From: Methyloceanibacter sp.
Lineage (GTDB): Bacteria > Pseudomonadota > Alphaproteobacteria > Rhizobiales > Methyloligellaceae
Direction: 5' to 3'
Assembly: GCA_030064755.1 (NCBI GenBank)
Contig: JASJEH010000001.1
Location: forward strand, 1-35,351
DNA length: 35,351 nucleotides
Shown here: piece after piece, positions 8,352 to 18,787 of the stretch
How the letters are laid out: every line of letters begins with the position of its first letter
Numbering within the stretch: position 1 is the first letter of the stretch
The notes under the pieces: model-generated
Databases searched by the model: none
Seen by the model: the letters and a program-made list of their open reading frames with translations, nothing else
What the model was told of the DNA's origin: nothing
Made by a program: the position numbers and the translations under genes

Positions 8352-10631
8352 GTGCGATACACGAACTGGCAGAGCTTCGGCGCTGACGGCGCCGGTGGAG
8401 TGCGGAAACCCTTTGCGATTGCGGCGCTCGCATTGGTGCTCATCGGGCTGTCCCTACTCGGCTCGGAGAGCATCGGAACGCTTGCCCTCGCGGCACTCCT
8501 GCTCGGGGTCGCACTCCTCGTTGTGGCCCTTCGCCATCACGCTCAGCCCGGCCAGGAACAGCTTGAGGCCCTCGCCGCACGGCTCAACACGGACGTCGAG
8601 TCGATCAAAGATCTACAATGGGAAATCCGAGAGCGCGAAATGCGCTATCGGGACCTACTTGACCACCAAGACGAAGTCATCGCGCGCCGCGATGCCGACG
8701 GCAACTTGTCCTTTATCAACGACGCCTTCTGCAAGACGTTCGGTGTCAAACGCTATGACGCGCTTGGCGAGCCCCTCGATCTCCCGATTCTCAGCAGTGA
8801 TTCTGGACAGGCGACCGGGGAAACCGCTACGGGCCGCAGCACGCGCGTGATTGAACTCACCACGACGCAGGGGCCGCGCTGGTTTGTTTGGGAGGACTTC
8901 GTCCTGCCGCGTCCGGACGGGCAAGCTTGCGAAGTGCAAAGCGTGGCCCGGGACGTAACCGAGCAGCGGGCGTCGGAGTTGGCGCTCGCGCAAGCCCGAG
9001 ATCAGGCCCTGACGGCCAGCCAGGCTAAGTCTCAGTTTCTGGCATCAATGAGCCATGAAATCCGTACACCGATGAACGGCATTCTCGGCATGACGGGACT
9101 CCTGCTTGATACCAAGCTTTCGCCGGAACAGCGGACCTACGCGCGCGCCATTTCCTCCTCCGCGTCGACACTGCTCGGCCTCATTGATGAGGTGCTCGAC
9201 TTCTCGAAAATTGAGGCGGGCAAGATGGAACTGCGGCCGACACCCTTCGAGCTGTCAGAGGCGGTGCAGGGCGTCGTCGAGCTTCTCGCGCCGCGCGCCC
9301 GCGACAAGAACTTGGAGATCGGCTGGATCATCGCGCCAGACCTGCCGCGGCAGATCGTGGGCGATGAAGCGCGGATCCGCCAGGTCCTCATGAATCTCGT
9401 TGGCAACGCTATCAAGTTCACCGAGCAAGGCAGTGTCACGTTAAAGGTCAGCCGCTCGGCAGAGACACTCAGCGCCGCAAACACCATTGTACGATTCGAC
9501 GTCACCGACACAGGACCCGGTGTCCAACCCGAAGCGCTTGAGCGCATATTTGCGGAGTTCGAACAGGCGGATCAGAGCCCGGTGCGACGCCATGGCGGCA
9601 CGGGGCTTGGACTAGCGATCTCCAAGAGGCTTGCGAGCGCCATGGGGGGCGACATTCAGGTTACGAGCCGGCTCGGCGCCGGCGCTACGTTTACGGTGGA
9701 GCTTCCGCTGGACATTCCGGCCGGCACGCCACTGCTCGGAGACGTGTGGCCAAAGCCTATGCCAGGCATCAACGTCCTCATCTTGCTGGACGGTAAGGCA
9801 GAAACGGCAATCGCCCGTGACCTTGTGGCGGGCAGCGGCGCACTGGTCACCTGCGCCACCAGCGACGAAGCCGAAGCGGTCGCCATGCGCGCCGCACGCG
9901 AAGGTGCTCCGTTTACGGTGCTTCTGACCGACATGCCGAACGCCGAGCATGTTGCCGCCATCAAGCCTTATCTGGGCTGCGCACCTGAAGAACCGGGCCC
10001 GCGTGTGGTCGTGACGATCGACCCGGGAGAGCGGGAAGCGTACGCCGCACTAGAAGACCAGAGCATCACGTCCTACCTGGTGCGCCCTGTCAGGCCCGTC
10101 TCTGCGCTTACGCAGTTCTTCGCGCCCCACCACCAAGCGGCGGAACACGTCGTGCATAGGCTCAACGGCGCTAACCAAGCCAGCGCATCCCGTGGTGCGG
10201 TAGCTGGGCTCACCGTTCTGCTGGCCGAGGACAACGACATCAATGCTCTGCTGGCCTGCACCGTCTTGCAAAAAGCGGGGGCCAACGTCACCCGCGCGCG
10301 CGATGGAGCTGACGCCATCGCCAAGGCCAAACATGCCCTAGAGGCCGGCCCGGGCTTCGATCTCATCCTCATGGACATGCATATGCCCATGGTCGATGGA
10401 ATCGAATCAGCGTCTCGTATTCGGGCCCTCTACCCCGAAAGTGCCGTGGCGGGTGCGGGACGGCCGCCCGTCGTCGCGCTCACCGCCAATGCCTACGCAG
10501 AGGACCGCGCGTCCTACTTCGCGGCTGGCCTCGATGACTATCTTGCAAAGCCGTTTGATAAGAAGGAGTTAGAGGAGGTCGTCGCGCGGTGGCATGACGA
10601 TGACCGCTCGCAGACGGCCGGGGTCGCTTAG
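8352..10631 (+). CDS. Membrane hybrid sensor histidine kinase, two receiver modules
   Basis: A 759-residue hybrid kinase. Residues about 20-60 form two membrane helices with a very short external loop, so sensing is probably cytoplasmic or within the membrane. A PAS domain follows (about 95-215, [21 protein letters not shown]...). The HisKA domain has [10 protein letters not shown] with phospho-acceptor His235, then a HATPase domain with [17 protein letters not shown] and [12 protein letters not shown]. After that comes a degenerate receiver (about 472-590) lacking the acidic pair and the canonical phospho-Asp spacing, and a complete C-terminal receiver (about 620-755) with AEDN, Asp675 in LMDMHMP and Lys733 in LAKPF. 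The start is GTG 8352 with weak SD. No output regulator or phosphotransferase is adjacent, so the pathway is unknown. Confidence 0.9.
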   Translation: MRYTNWQSFGADGAGGVRKPFAIAALALVLIGLSLLGSESIGTLALAALLLGVALLVVALRHHAQPGQEQLEALAARLNTDVESIKDLQWEIREREMRYRDLLDHQDEVIARRDADGNLSFINDAFCKTFGVKRYDALGEPLDLPILSSDSGQATGETATGRSTRVIELTTTQGPRWFVWEDFVLPRPDGQACEVQSVARDVTEQRASELALAQARDQALTASQAKSQFLASMSHEIRTPMNGILGMTGLLLDTKLSPEQRTYARAISSSASTLLGLIDEVLDFSKIEAGKMELRPTPFELSEAVQGVVELLAPRARDKNLEIGWIIAPDLPRQIVGDEARIRQVLMNLVGNAIKFTEQGSVTLKVSRSAETLSAANTIVRFDVTDTGPGVQPEALERIFAEFEQADQSPVRRHGGTGLGLAISKRLASAMGGDIQVTSRLGAGATFTVELPLDIPAGTPLLGDVWPKPMPGINVLILLDGKAETAIARDLVAGSGALVTCATSDEAEAVAMRAAREGAPFTVLLTDMPNAEHVAAIKPYLGCAPEEPGPRVVVTIDPGEREAYAALEDQSITSYLVRPVRPVSALTQFFAPHHQAAEHVVHRLNGANQASASRGAVAGLTVLLAEDNDINALLACTVLQKAGANVTRARDGADAIAKAKHALEAGPGFDLILMDMHMPMVDGIESASRIRALYPESAVAGAGRPPVVALTANAYAEDRASYFAAGLDDYLAKPFDKKELEEVVARWHDDDRSQTAGVA

Positions 10632-10811
10632 TGACAAAGGCACATCTTTGCCGCTCCATGATATCCACCACCTGTCATATAGGCTTCGAATTGGTTTGCT
10701 AACCCGCTTCTAATATGGCCGAATCGGGGTGGCCAAAGGGCCCTGCGGCCCGTTGAGAGCGCGCATTAGGCCTCGCGGCACGATCCCCAGAATTGTCAGG
10801 TGGTTACAACC

Positions 10812-11822
10812 ATGCCGACAAAAACGACTCCGGGACGCTTTGCAGAGAAGTTTCTGGTTGGGGCCATGTTCCCCGGCCTAAACCTACGAACTGGCGGCGC
10901 GGGCACATTGCCCTTCATGGGCAAGAGCCGCGCTTTTGGCAAAGGGCTTGGCTTGCCGGCCGGCTTGCGCGAACGCTTTCAGCCGCCTCAAGTCTATGGC
11001 CGCATTGGATCGCTAGAGGTCCGTCTCGCGCGCAAGAAGAGCGAGATCCGCCGCGCCCAGCGCCTCCGCTATAAGGTGTTTTACGAGGAGATGGCGGCGA
11101 CGCCGAACGCGCTTGCCATGCTGTCGCGGCGCGACGAGGATGCGTTTGATCCCATCTTCGATCATTTGCTGGTTCTGGACCATGGAGATCCGAACCGCAA
11201 AGGCTGGCGGCGGCCTAAGGTTGTGGGCACTTACCGAGTTCTGCGCCAGAATATCGCCGACGCGCATGATGGCTTTTACACGCAAGGCGAATACGATATC
11301 GCCCCGCTCATCCAGTCAAAACCCGGACACAGCTTTATGGAGCTCGGCCGCTCTTGCGTGCTCAAGCCCTATCGCAATCGCCGAACAGTCGAGCTCCTGT
11401 GGCATGGCATCTGGTCCTATGTGCGCCAGCACGGCGTCGATGTGATGGTGGGTTGCGCCAGTTTTCCAGGAGTTGATCCTGCGCAGCACGCAGCGGCCTT
11501 GAGTTTCCTGCACCACACTGCGCGTGCACCCGAAGAGTGGCGCGTCGCGGCCCATGACCATCTCAGAGTCGACATGAACATGATGCCCAAGGAAGCGCTC
11601 AACATGCGCGCGGCGCTAAAATCGATGCCGCCCCTCATCAAGGGATATCTGCGCCTTGGCGCCTATATCGGCGACGGCGCCGTTATCGATCGTCAGTTTG
11701 GCACAACGGATGTCCTGATCATCCTGCCGGTTGAGCATATCAACGCGCGCTACTTCGCGCATTTCGGTGCGCCCGATGAGGTTTCGGCGCCGGTCGCGCA
11801 GAATTTCGGTCCGCTGAACTAA
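10812..11822 (+). CDS. olsB: L-ornithine N-alpha-acyltransferase (OlsB type)
   Basis: OlsB transfers a 3-hydroxyacyl group from acyl-ACP to ornithine, the first step of phosphate-free ornithine membrane lipids. The 336-residue protein matches the OlsB/hemolysin-like GNAT family (PF13444) throughout: GRIGSLEVRLARKKSEIRRAQRLRYKVFYEEM, FDHLLVLD, VVGTYRVLRQ, HSFMELGRSCVLKPYRNRRTVELLWHGIW, VGCASFPGVDP, ALSFLHH and PPLIKGYLRLGAYIGDGAVID. AGGTGG at 10799-10804 lies seven bases before ATG 10812, which I choose over the in-frame GTG 10800. The N-terminal ~50 residues are longer than in the ~295-residue relatives I recall. No olsA is adjacent. The 180-bp gap upstream contains no clear terminator. Confidence 0.87.
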   Translation: MPTKTTPGRFAEKFLVGAMFPGLNLRTGGAGTLPFMGKSRAFGKGLGLPAGLRERFQPPQVYGRIGSLEVRLARKKSEIRRAQRLRYKVFYEEMAATPNALAMLSRRDEDAFDPIFDHLLVLDHGDPNRKGWRRPKVVGTYRVLRQNIADAHDGFYTQGEYDIAPLIQSKPGHSFMELGRSCVLKPYRNRRTVELLWHGIWSYVRQHGVDVMVGCASFPGVDPAQHAAALSFLHHTARAPEEWRVAAHDHLRVDMNMMPKEALNMRAALKSMPPLIKGYLRLGAYIGDGAVIDRQFGTTDVLIILPVEHINARYFAHFGAPDEVSAPVAQNFGPLN

Positions 11823-11858
11823 CCGGCGCGCGGGACGGAGTGGCTCCCGTCGTATGGT

Positions 11859-11887
11859 TTGACGCGGTGCTGGGCGCTTCCTAAATT
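11859..11887 (+). promoter_or_regulatory. Candidate sigma-70 promoter giving a leaderless hrcA mRNA
   Basis: TTGACG (11859-11864) and TAAATT (11882-11887) are separated by exactly 17 bases. The -10 ends six bases before the hrcA ATG at 11894, so transcription would begin at or within a base or two of the start codon. No Shine-Dalgarno precedes that ATG, which fits a leaderless message. Confidence 0.6.
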
Positions 11888-11893
11888 TCCTGC

Positions 11894-12988
11894 ATGGGTC
11901 ATACGGACGTCAAAAGCGCCGCGGCAGCGGCGGATGCAGCGATTGGACTGCGTCAACTCAATCAGCGCTCGCGCGAGATTTTCCGGCATATCGTCGAGAC
12001 ATATTTGGAGACCGGCGAACCGGTTGGCTCGCGCAATCTGAGCCGTGCGCTTCCGATGACACTGTCGCCGGCCTCTGTCCGCAACGTCATGTCGGACCTG
12101 GAAGGCCTCGGCCTCATCTACGCGCCGCATACCAGCGCGGGCCGCCTTCCGACGCAGACAGGTTTGCGACTCTTCGTGGACGGTCTCCTGGAAGTCGGCG
12201 ATGTGTCGGAGGCGGAGCGCAACGAGATCGAGGCGCGCATGGCGTCAAGTGGCCGCCATCGTGGCGTGGACGATTACCTCGCCGAGGCGGGGGAGATGCT
12301 CTCGGGCCTCTCCCGCTGCGCCGGCGTGGTGCTGGCGGAAAAGCAGAGCAAAACGCTCCGGCACGTAGAGTTTGTCAATCTCGGTCAGGGCCAGGCCCTG
12401 GCGGTGCTCGTTAGCGAAGACGGCGATGTCGAAAACCGCATCGTTACACTCCCGCAAGGGCTACCGCCTTCATCGCTCAACGAAGCAACCAATTACATGA
12501 ATGCGCGCATCACAGGCATGACCCTGGAAGAGGCGCGCGGGCGTGTCGAGAGGGAAATCGAAGAGCGCCGCGCTCAGCTCGATGCGCTTACCGCCAAAGT
12601 GGTCACCGATGGATTGGCGACATGGTCCGGCGAGACCGACGACCGCCAGAGCCTCATCGTCTGCGGCCGAGCCCATCTCCTTGAGGATATCAAGGCGATG
12701 GAGGATCTGGAGCGCGTTAGGCTTCTGTTCGAGGATCTCGACGCGAAGAAGGGGCTGATCCAACTGCTGGGGTTGGCCGAAAGGGCCGATGGCGTGCGGA
12801 TCTTTATTGGCTCGGAGAACAATCTGTTCTCACTCTCAGGTTCGGCGCTCATCGTTTCGCCCTTCGAAGACTCTGAGCAGAAGATTGTGGGCGTCCTGGG
12901 CGTTATCGGTCCCACGCGGCTCAACTACGCCCGAATCATTCCGATGGTGGACTACACGGCGCGGCTCTTGGGGCGGCTCGTTCCCTAG
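11894..12988 (+). CDS. hrcA: Heat-inducible transcription repressor HrcA
   Basis: HrcA represses chaperone operons by binding CIRCE inverted repeats and is tuned by GroEL. The winged-helix N-terminus is clear ([73 protein letters not shown]), followed by the GAF-like and dimerisation regions and the signature C-terminus ([30 protein letters not shown]). At 364 residues it is a normal length; about 25 poorly conserved residues precede the core. The only ATG available is 11894. No CIRCE element (TTAGCACTC-N9-GAGTGCTAA) was found near hrcA, grpE or dnaK, so its main target here is probably groESL elsewhere. Confidence 0.95.
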   Translation: MGHTDVKSAAAAADAAIGLRQLNQRSREIFRHIVETYLETGEPVGSRNLSRALPMTLSPASVRNVMSDLEGLGLIYAPHTSAGRLPTQTGLRLFVDGLLEVGDVSEAERNEIEARMASSGRHRGVDDYLAEAGEMLSGLSRCAGVVLAEKQSKTLRHVEFVNLGQGQALAVLVSEDGDVENRIVTLPQGLPPSSLNEATNYMNARITGMTLEEARGRVEREIEERRAQLDALTAKVVTDGLATWSGETDDRQSLIVCGRAHLLEDIKAMEDLERVRLLFEDLDAKKGLIQLLGLAERADGVRIFIGSENNLFSLSGSALIVSPFEDSEQKIVGVLGVIGPTRLNYARIIPMVDYTARLLGRLVP

Positions 12989-13044
12989 ACCTCGCGTGGA
13001 GCCTTGAACCACCCCGGACTTTCGCTCCCGCCATGGTGCTGTCA

Positions 13045-13113
13045 CTTGGCGATGTCCCTTGGCGAAGTCCCTTGGCGATGTCCCTTGGCGATGTCCCTTG
13101 GCGATGTCCCTTG
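13045..13113 (+). repeat. 13-bp tandem repeat, 5.3 copies, upstream of grpE
   Basis: Five head-to-tail copies of CTTGGCGATGTCC occupy 13045-13109; copy 2 differs by one base (gaa for gat), and a final CTTG follows at 13110-13113. The array ends 65 bases before the grpE ATG. A 13-bp unit is not a multiple of three, so it does not encode a peptide repeat. Each unit begins with CTTG, the -35 core of alphaproteobacterial RpoH promoters. I see no good -10 box at the right spacing after the last CTTG. Confidence 0.95.
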
Positions 13114-13178
13114 ATTTTTGACGCCGCGCGGTCGATATCCGGGGTTCCTCCTATCAATACAAACCTTCGAGTCTTTCG

Positions 13179-13847
13179 ATGCCGGACGAACCTTCCGAAA
13201 CACGCCCCAACGACGCGCCTCAGGCGCAGCAGGCCGCGAACGAGGCTGCGGCCGGCGGGAAACCCAGCGGAGACGTTGCGGGCGACCTCGAGGCCTTACT
13301 CGCGGAGAACGCGGATATGCGCGACAAGCTGTTGCGCACCATGGCCGACATGGAAAACCTGCGCCGCCGCACGGAGCGAGAGAAGGAAGACACGTCGCGC
13401 TACGCCATCTCGAATTTCGCCAGGGACGTACTGTCCATCGGCGACAATCTACGCCGCGTGATCGATCACGTACCGGCTGAGGCGGCTGAGAAGGATCCCG
13501 CCCTGAAGAGTTTTCTCGAAGGCGTAGAACTGACCGAGCGCGAGCTCTTGAAAATGATGGAGAAGCACGGCGTTACGCGCCTTGAGCCGCTGGGGCAACG
13601 GTTCGACCCCAATCAGCAGCAGGCAATGTATGAAGTCCCGACGACGGACGTGCCTGAGGGCACCGTGGTCGAGGTGATGCAAGCCGGCTTTACGATCGGC
13701 GATCGGGTCCTGCGGCCGGCGCTCGTTGCCGTCTCTAAAGGTGGCCCCAAGGCTCCGCCGGCCCCGAAGCCGGCCGACCAGTCCGCCCAGGGCAACGGCT
13801 TCGGTCCGGGGCATGCAGCGAACGACGACACCCCCGGCAACAGCTAG
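13179..13847 (+). CDS. grpE: Nucleotide exchange factor GrpE
   Basis: GrpE releases ADP from DnaK and so drives the chaperone cycle. The 222-residue protein has a disordered acidic/Ala-rich N-terminus, a long helix (LEALLAENADMRDKLLRTMADMENLRRRTEREKEDTSRYA) for dimerisation, and the C-terminal beta domain (GVTRLEPLGQRFDPNQQQAMYEVPT; GTVVEVMQAGFTIGDRVLRPALVAV). The Pro/Ala/Gly-rich tail of about 35 residues is unconserved. The start at ATG 13179 has only a weak GAG upstream. hrcA lies 190 bp before it, an arrangement (hrcA-grpE) normal in alphaproteobacteria. Confidence 0.95.
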   Translation: MPDEPSETRPNDAPQAQQAANEAAAGGKPSGDVAGDLEALLAENADMRDKLLRTMADMENLRRRTEREKEDTSRYAISNFARDVLSIGDNLRRVIDHVPAEAAEKDPALKSFLEGVELTERELLKMMEKHGVTRLEPLGQRFDPNQQQAMYEVPTTDVPEGTVVEVMQAGFTIGDRVLRPALVAVSKGGPKAPPAPKPADQSAQGNGFGPGHAANDDTPGNS

Positions 13848-13859
13848 CGCACCCGGTAG

Positions 13860-14456
13860 CTATTCCGGCTTCGTCACGCGGCGAAGCGTGAGATTGAATC
13901 GACCGCCTTCCTCAAGGAGGTCGCTGGAATCGGGCAGCACTCGATCGACACCGTGATAGGCGAGCCGGTCGGCGCCGCCCAAGACCACAACGTCTCCGGA
14001 TTTGAGTAAGAGCTTTCGGGTCGGTCCTTTCCGCGTGGTCCCGCCCACCCGAAAGATCGCCGTGTCGCCTAACGAGACCGAGAGCACCGGTGCCGTGAAG
14101 TCGTCCTCGTCGCGATCCTGATGCAGGCCCATTTTGGCGGTCCCGGTATAGTAGTTGATCAGGCAAGCCTCTGGCGCGTGCGGATAGTCCGCAAGTCCGC
14201 GCCATAGAGCAAGAAGGCGGCTGGGAATGGCGGGCCAGGGGCCGCCCGTCTTGGGATGTGTGGCCTGATACCGATAGCCGCGCGCCTTGTCCGTCACCCA
14301 GCCAAGCACGCCCGCGTTGGTCATCTTGACGGACATGGGCCTGCCAGAGCGTGGCATCGTGGGAACGAATAAGGGGGCCTGCCGGATGATGGCGCGGATT
14401 TCCGCCAGCAGCGCCGCCTGCTCTACTGGGGTTAACTCTTCCTGAAGATGCCGCAC
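13860..14456 (-). CDS. alkB: AlkB family alpha-ketoglutarate-dependent DNA repair dioxygenase
   Basis: AlkB oxidatively removes 1-methyladenine and 3-methylcytosine lesions using Fe(II), oxygen and 2-oxoglutarate. The 198-residue protein shows the substrate lid MSVKMTNAGVLGWVTD..GYRYQATHP, the iron ligands His112 and Asp114 in GLHQDRDE and His168 in LAYHGVDR, and the 2-oxoglutarate site RFNLTLRR (Arg186, Asn188, Arg192). The start is GTG 14456-14454; an in-frame TGA is about 50 bases upstream and no ATG intervenes, with GAGG about eleven bases ahead. It sits on the opposite strand between grpE and dnaK, convergent with grpE by only 12 bases, and divergent from dnaK. Confidence 0.92.
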   Translation of the reverse strand: MRHLQEELTPVEQAALLAEIRAIIRQAPLFVPTMPRSGRPMSVKMTNAGVLGWVTDKARGYRYQATHPKTGGPWPAIPSRLLALWRGLADYPHAPEACLINYYTGTAKMGLHQDRDEDDFTAPVLSVSLGDTAIFRVGGTTRKGPTRKLLLKSGDVVVLGGADRLAYHGVDRVLPDSSDLLEEGGRFNLTLRRVTKPE

Positions 14457-14613
14457 GTGCCCGATGCCTCGTTTCTTCCGCGTCTTGTGGGATCAGTCTA
14501 AAGGGACGTGCCCCTGGGGCCAGCGCCCGTTGGGAAGGGAGTGCCTAGGAAGTCCCAGGCCGACACCGTCGGGACATAACCTAGAATAGCCGTTGGATGC
14601 GACCCGTCTTCTC

Positions 14614-14642
14614 CTTGCGGCCCATAGTGTTGGCACCTATAT
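14614..14642 (+). promoter_or_regulatory. RpoH (sigma-32)-type promoter for dnaK
   Basis: CTTG at 14614-14617 and CCTATAT at 14636-14642 are separated by 18 bases. This matches the alphaproteobacterial heat-shock pattern CTTG-N17/18-CYTATnT. Transcription would start near 14649, leaving a leader of about 147 bases. Confidence 0.75.
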
Positions 14643-14652
14643 AACCGCCGAA

Positions 14653-14677
14653 CCCCGCGTGTTTTTCCGCAGCGGGG
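14653..14677 (+). other. Hairpin at the 5' end of the dnaK leader
   Basis: CCCCGC (14653-14658) pairs with GCGGGG (14672-14677) around a 13-base loop. It lies right at the predicted 5' end of the dnaK transcript, where it might stabilise the mRNA or help thermal control. The rest of 14457-14795, between alkB and dnaK, holds the RpoH promoter and leader; no other gene is seen. Confidence 0.55.
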
Positions 14678-14795
14678 CGCTACGAAACAATTGGGGACCG
14701 GATCGCGCCGCCTTGAACCGATAGGCCAGGCGCATCAGTCAATGCCGGGTGCCGCACCAGGGCCCGGACGGTTTGCCAGAAAGAGAGGCCCGAAA

Positions 14796-16721
<1,926 letters not shown>

Positions 16722-16740
16722 CGGAAATCTCCAACAAGGC

Positions 16741-16771
16741 GGCGGAGCCTTGGTCCTCACAGGGCTCCGCC
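16741..16771 (+). terminator. Strong hairpin in the dnaK-dnaJ gap
   Basis: GGCGGAGCC (16741-16749) and GGCTCCGCC (16763-16771) form a perfect 9-bp GC-rich stem with a 13-base loop, 20 bases after the dnaK stop. There is no U-tract. It may act as a partial terminator or a 3'-end stabiliser that lowers dnaJ relative to dnaK. Confidence 0.6.
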
Positions 16772-16840
16772 AACTGCCCAATAAGAGGCCCGCATGCGGC
16801 CTGTTCGGAAGCGAACGCGGCATGAGGGTCCGGAGGGGTA

Positions 16841-17989
16841 ATGGCGAAGCAGTGCTACTATGAGGTCCTGGGCGTTGCACGAGGCGCCAGTGACGGCGAG
16901 ATCAAGACCGCGTTCCGGCGGCTCGCGAAAGAATCTCACCCAGACCGGCACGGCGGCGACTCCGCCGCTGAGGAACGATTCAAGATTATCAACGAAGCGT
17001 ATGAAGTCCTGAAGGATCCACAGCGCCGCGCGGCCTATGACAGATTCGGCCATGCCGCTTTCGACGGCCGTTCGGGCTTCGGTGGCGGTGCGGGGCCCCA
17101 TGGTTTTGGGGCGGACTTCTCGGAATCTATGTCGGCGATGTTCGACGATTTGTTCGGCGAGTTCATGGGCGCCCGTCGGCCCCGGCAGCGTTCGGGCCGG
17201 GAGCGAGGCGCCGACCTCCGCTACAACATGCAGATTTCTCTGGCCGAGGCCTACGAGGGGCGCAACGCGCAAATTCGCGTTCCAACCAGTGTCACCTGCG
17301 AAGTGTGCTCCGGCACTGGCGCGAAGCCAGGGACGTCACCGGTCACCTGCCCGACCTGCGGCGGAGCGGGCAAAGTTCGCGCAAGCCAGGGCTTTTTCAC
17401 GATCGAGAGGACGTGCCCCACTTGCGATGGCCGCGGGCAGATCATCGAGGATCCGTGCACGGCTTGCCAAGGCACAGGCCGCGTAACACGCGAGCGGACG
17501 CTGTCCGTGACGATTCCCGAAGGCGTCGAAGACGGCACCCGTATCCGGCTGGCAGGCGAAGGCGAGGCGGGCCTCCGCGGCGGCCCCGCAGGCGACCTCT
17601 ATATCTTCCTCGCGATCAAGCCGCATGAGTTCTTCCAGCGCGATGGTGCCGACCTGTTCTGCCGTGTGCCGATTTCCATGACGACGGCCGCGCTTGGAGG
17701 CCAGATTGAGGTGCCAACTATCGATGGTGGCCGCAGCCGGGTGAAGATCCCAGAAGGCAGCGAGAGCGGCCGGCAGTTTCGTCTCAAAGGCAAGGGCATG
17801 CCCGTTCTGCGCTCTAAGCTGCAAGGCGATCTCTATATTCAAGTCGAGGTCGAAACGCCAAAGAACCTCTCACGCAAGCAACGTGATCTCCTGCGCGAGT
17901 TCGAGGAAGAGTCGAATGCGCAGACAAGTCCTGAGTCGGCGGGCTTTTTTGCGCGCGTGAAAGAGTTTTTCGAAGGCATCGGTGAGTAG
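16841..17989 (+). CDS. dnaJ: Molecular chaperone DnaJ (Hsp40)
   Basis: DnaJ delivers clients to DnaK and stimulates its ATPase. The 382-residue type I protein has a J domain with HPD at residues 33-35, a Gly/Phe-rich stretch ([15 protein letters not shown]), four CxxCxGxG zinc motifs (CEVCSGTG at about 153, [16 protein letters not shown], and CTACQGTG at about 206), and the C-terminal substrate domain ([39 protein letters not shown]). GGAGGGG directly before ATG 16841 is an excellent SD. Probably co-transcribed with dnaK from the RpoH promoter. Confidence 0.97.
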   Translation: MAKQCYYEVLGVARGASDGEIKTAFRRLAKESHPDRHGGDSAAEERFKIINEAYEVLKDPQRRAAYDRFGHAAFDGRSGFGGGAGPHGFGADFSESMSAMFDDLFGEFMGARRPRQRSGRERGADLRYNMQISLAEAYEGRNAQIRVPTSVTCEVCSGTGAKPGTSPVTCPTCGGAGKVRASQGFFTIERTCPTCDGRGQIIEDPCTACQGTGRVTRERTLSVTIPEGVEDGTRIRLAGEGEAGLRGGPAGDLYIFLAIKPHEFFQRDGADLFCRVPISMTTAALGGQIEVPTIDGGRSRVKIPEGSESGRQFRLKGKGMPVLRSKLQGDLYIQVEVETPKNLSRKQRDLLREFEEESNAQTSPESAGFFARVKEFFEGIGE

Positions 17990-18005
17990 ACCTGCCGCGT
18001 ACCCC

Positions 18006-18028
18006 TTGTCTTACCAGTAAGCTGACAA
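18006..18028 (+). other. Inverted repeat after dnaJ
   Basis: CTTAC-CA-GTAAG (18010-18021) is a tight inverted repeat, flanked by TTGTC (18006-18010) and GACAA (18024-18028), which are also complementary with a small offset. It lies 17 bases after the dnaJ stop and 174 bases before the next gene. It may be a weak terminator or a regulator site for the FMN reductase gene. Confidence 0.4.
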
Positions 18029-18201
18029 TTTCATCACGAGCCTCTTTCGCTTACGCCGAACCATCCCTACATGCCTTGACGCGTGGACGACAGGAGGGCG
18101 GCACGAGCGCGCTTCGCCGTTAAGTCATGGTGGACGCGCGCCGAGACTAAGCCGAAAGGCTCATCTAACAGCCAACAGGCTCAACAAGAACGGAGACGCT
18201 G

Positions 18202-18765
18202 ATGCGTTTGTTGTTTTTCGCAGGAAGCGCTCGAGAGGGATCTCACAACAAGAAGCTTGCCCGGCTCGGGCAAAAGGTGGCGGAGGCCAACGGGATCGAG
18301 GCGGTCTACGTCGACCTCGCTGACTATTACATGCCAATCTATCACGGCGATCTGGAAGCGAGTGAAGGGGTGCCGGAACGAGCACAGGCCTTCCAGGCAC
18401 TGCTCGGCGAATACGACGGCGTGATGATCGTGACCCCCGAATACAATGCCGGCATTCCGGCGCTGCTCAAGAACACGTTGGATTGGGTGAGCCGTGTGCG
18501 GACGGAACCCGACGTCTTCCGGTCCCGCGTCTTCGCGATCGCAGGGACATCTCCCGGCTATTTTGGCGCGATGCGCTCCCTACTGCAGCTGCGTGAGGTT
18601 CTCGCGGTAGGTCTCGGTGCGACCGTCATTCCACAACAGATGGCCCTGCCCGGCGCCATGAAGGCTTTTGCCGAGGACGGTAGTCTTGTAGACGAAATGC
18701 GACAGAAGACATTTACCGGCGTGGTAGAGGCTTTGGCTGTGGCGGCGCGGAAGTTCGCCGCTTAA
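18202..18765 (+). CDS. NADPH-dependent FMN reductase family protein
   Basis: This 187-residue flavodoxin-fold protein belongs to the NADPH-dependent FMN reductase family (ChrR/azoreductase-like, PF03358), cytosolic enzymes that reduce flavins, quinones, azo dyes or metal ions. The phosphate-binding loop is GSAREGSHN (residues 8-16), and the flavin-contacting TPEYNAGIPALLKNTLDWVSR is at about 78-98; GTSPGYFGAMRSLLQLREVL follows as in relatives. ATG 18202 has GGAGA about seven bases upstream. The pyrF start is 22 bases after the stop, so both may share a transcript. The true substrate cannot be told from sequence. Confidence 0.88.
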   Translation: MRLLFFAGSAREGSHNKKLARLGQKVAEANGIEAVYVDLADYYMPIYHGDLEASEGVPERAQAFQALLGEYDGVMIVTPEYNAGIPALLKNTLDWVSRVRTEPDVFRSRVFAIAGTSPGYFGAMRSLLQLREVLAVGLGATVIPQQMALPGAMKAFAEDGSLVDEMRQKTFTGVVEALAVAARKFAA

Positions 18766-18787
18766 GTGCGCGCTCTTGGGAGGGAAC

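Noticed and set aside
12936..13157. 73-residue minus-strand frame with a peptide repeat over the 13-bp array
   Set aside because: The repeat unit is not a multiple of three and the apparent peptide repetition is a by-product of the DNA repeat.
11823..14795. CIRCE operator for HrcA
   Set aside because: I looked for TTAGCACTC-N9-GAGTGCTAA near hrcA, grpE and dnaK; only isolated half-like strings (for example GAGTGC near 14540) occur without a partner arm.
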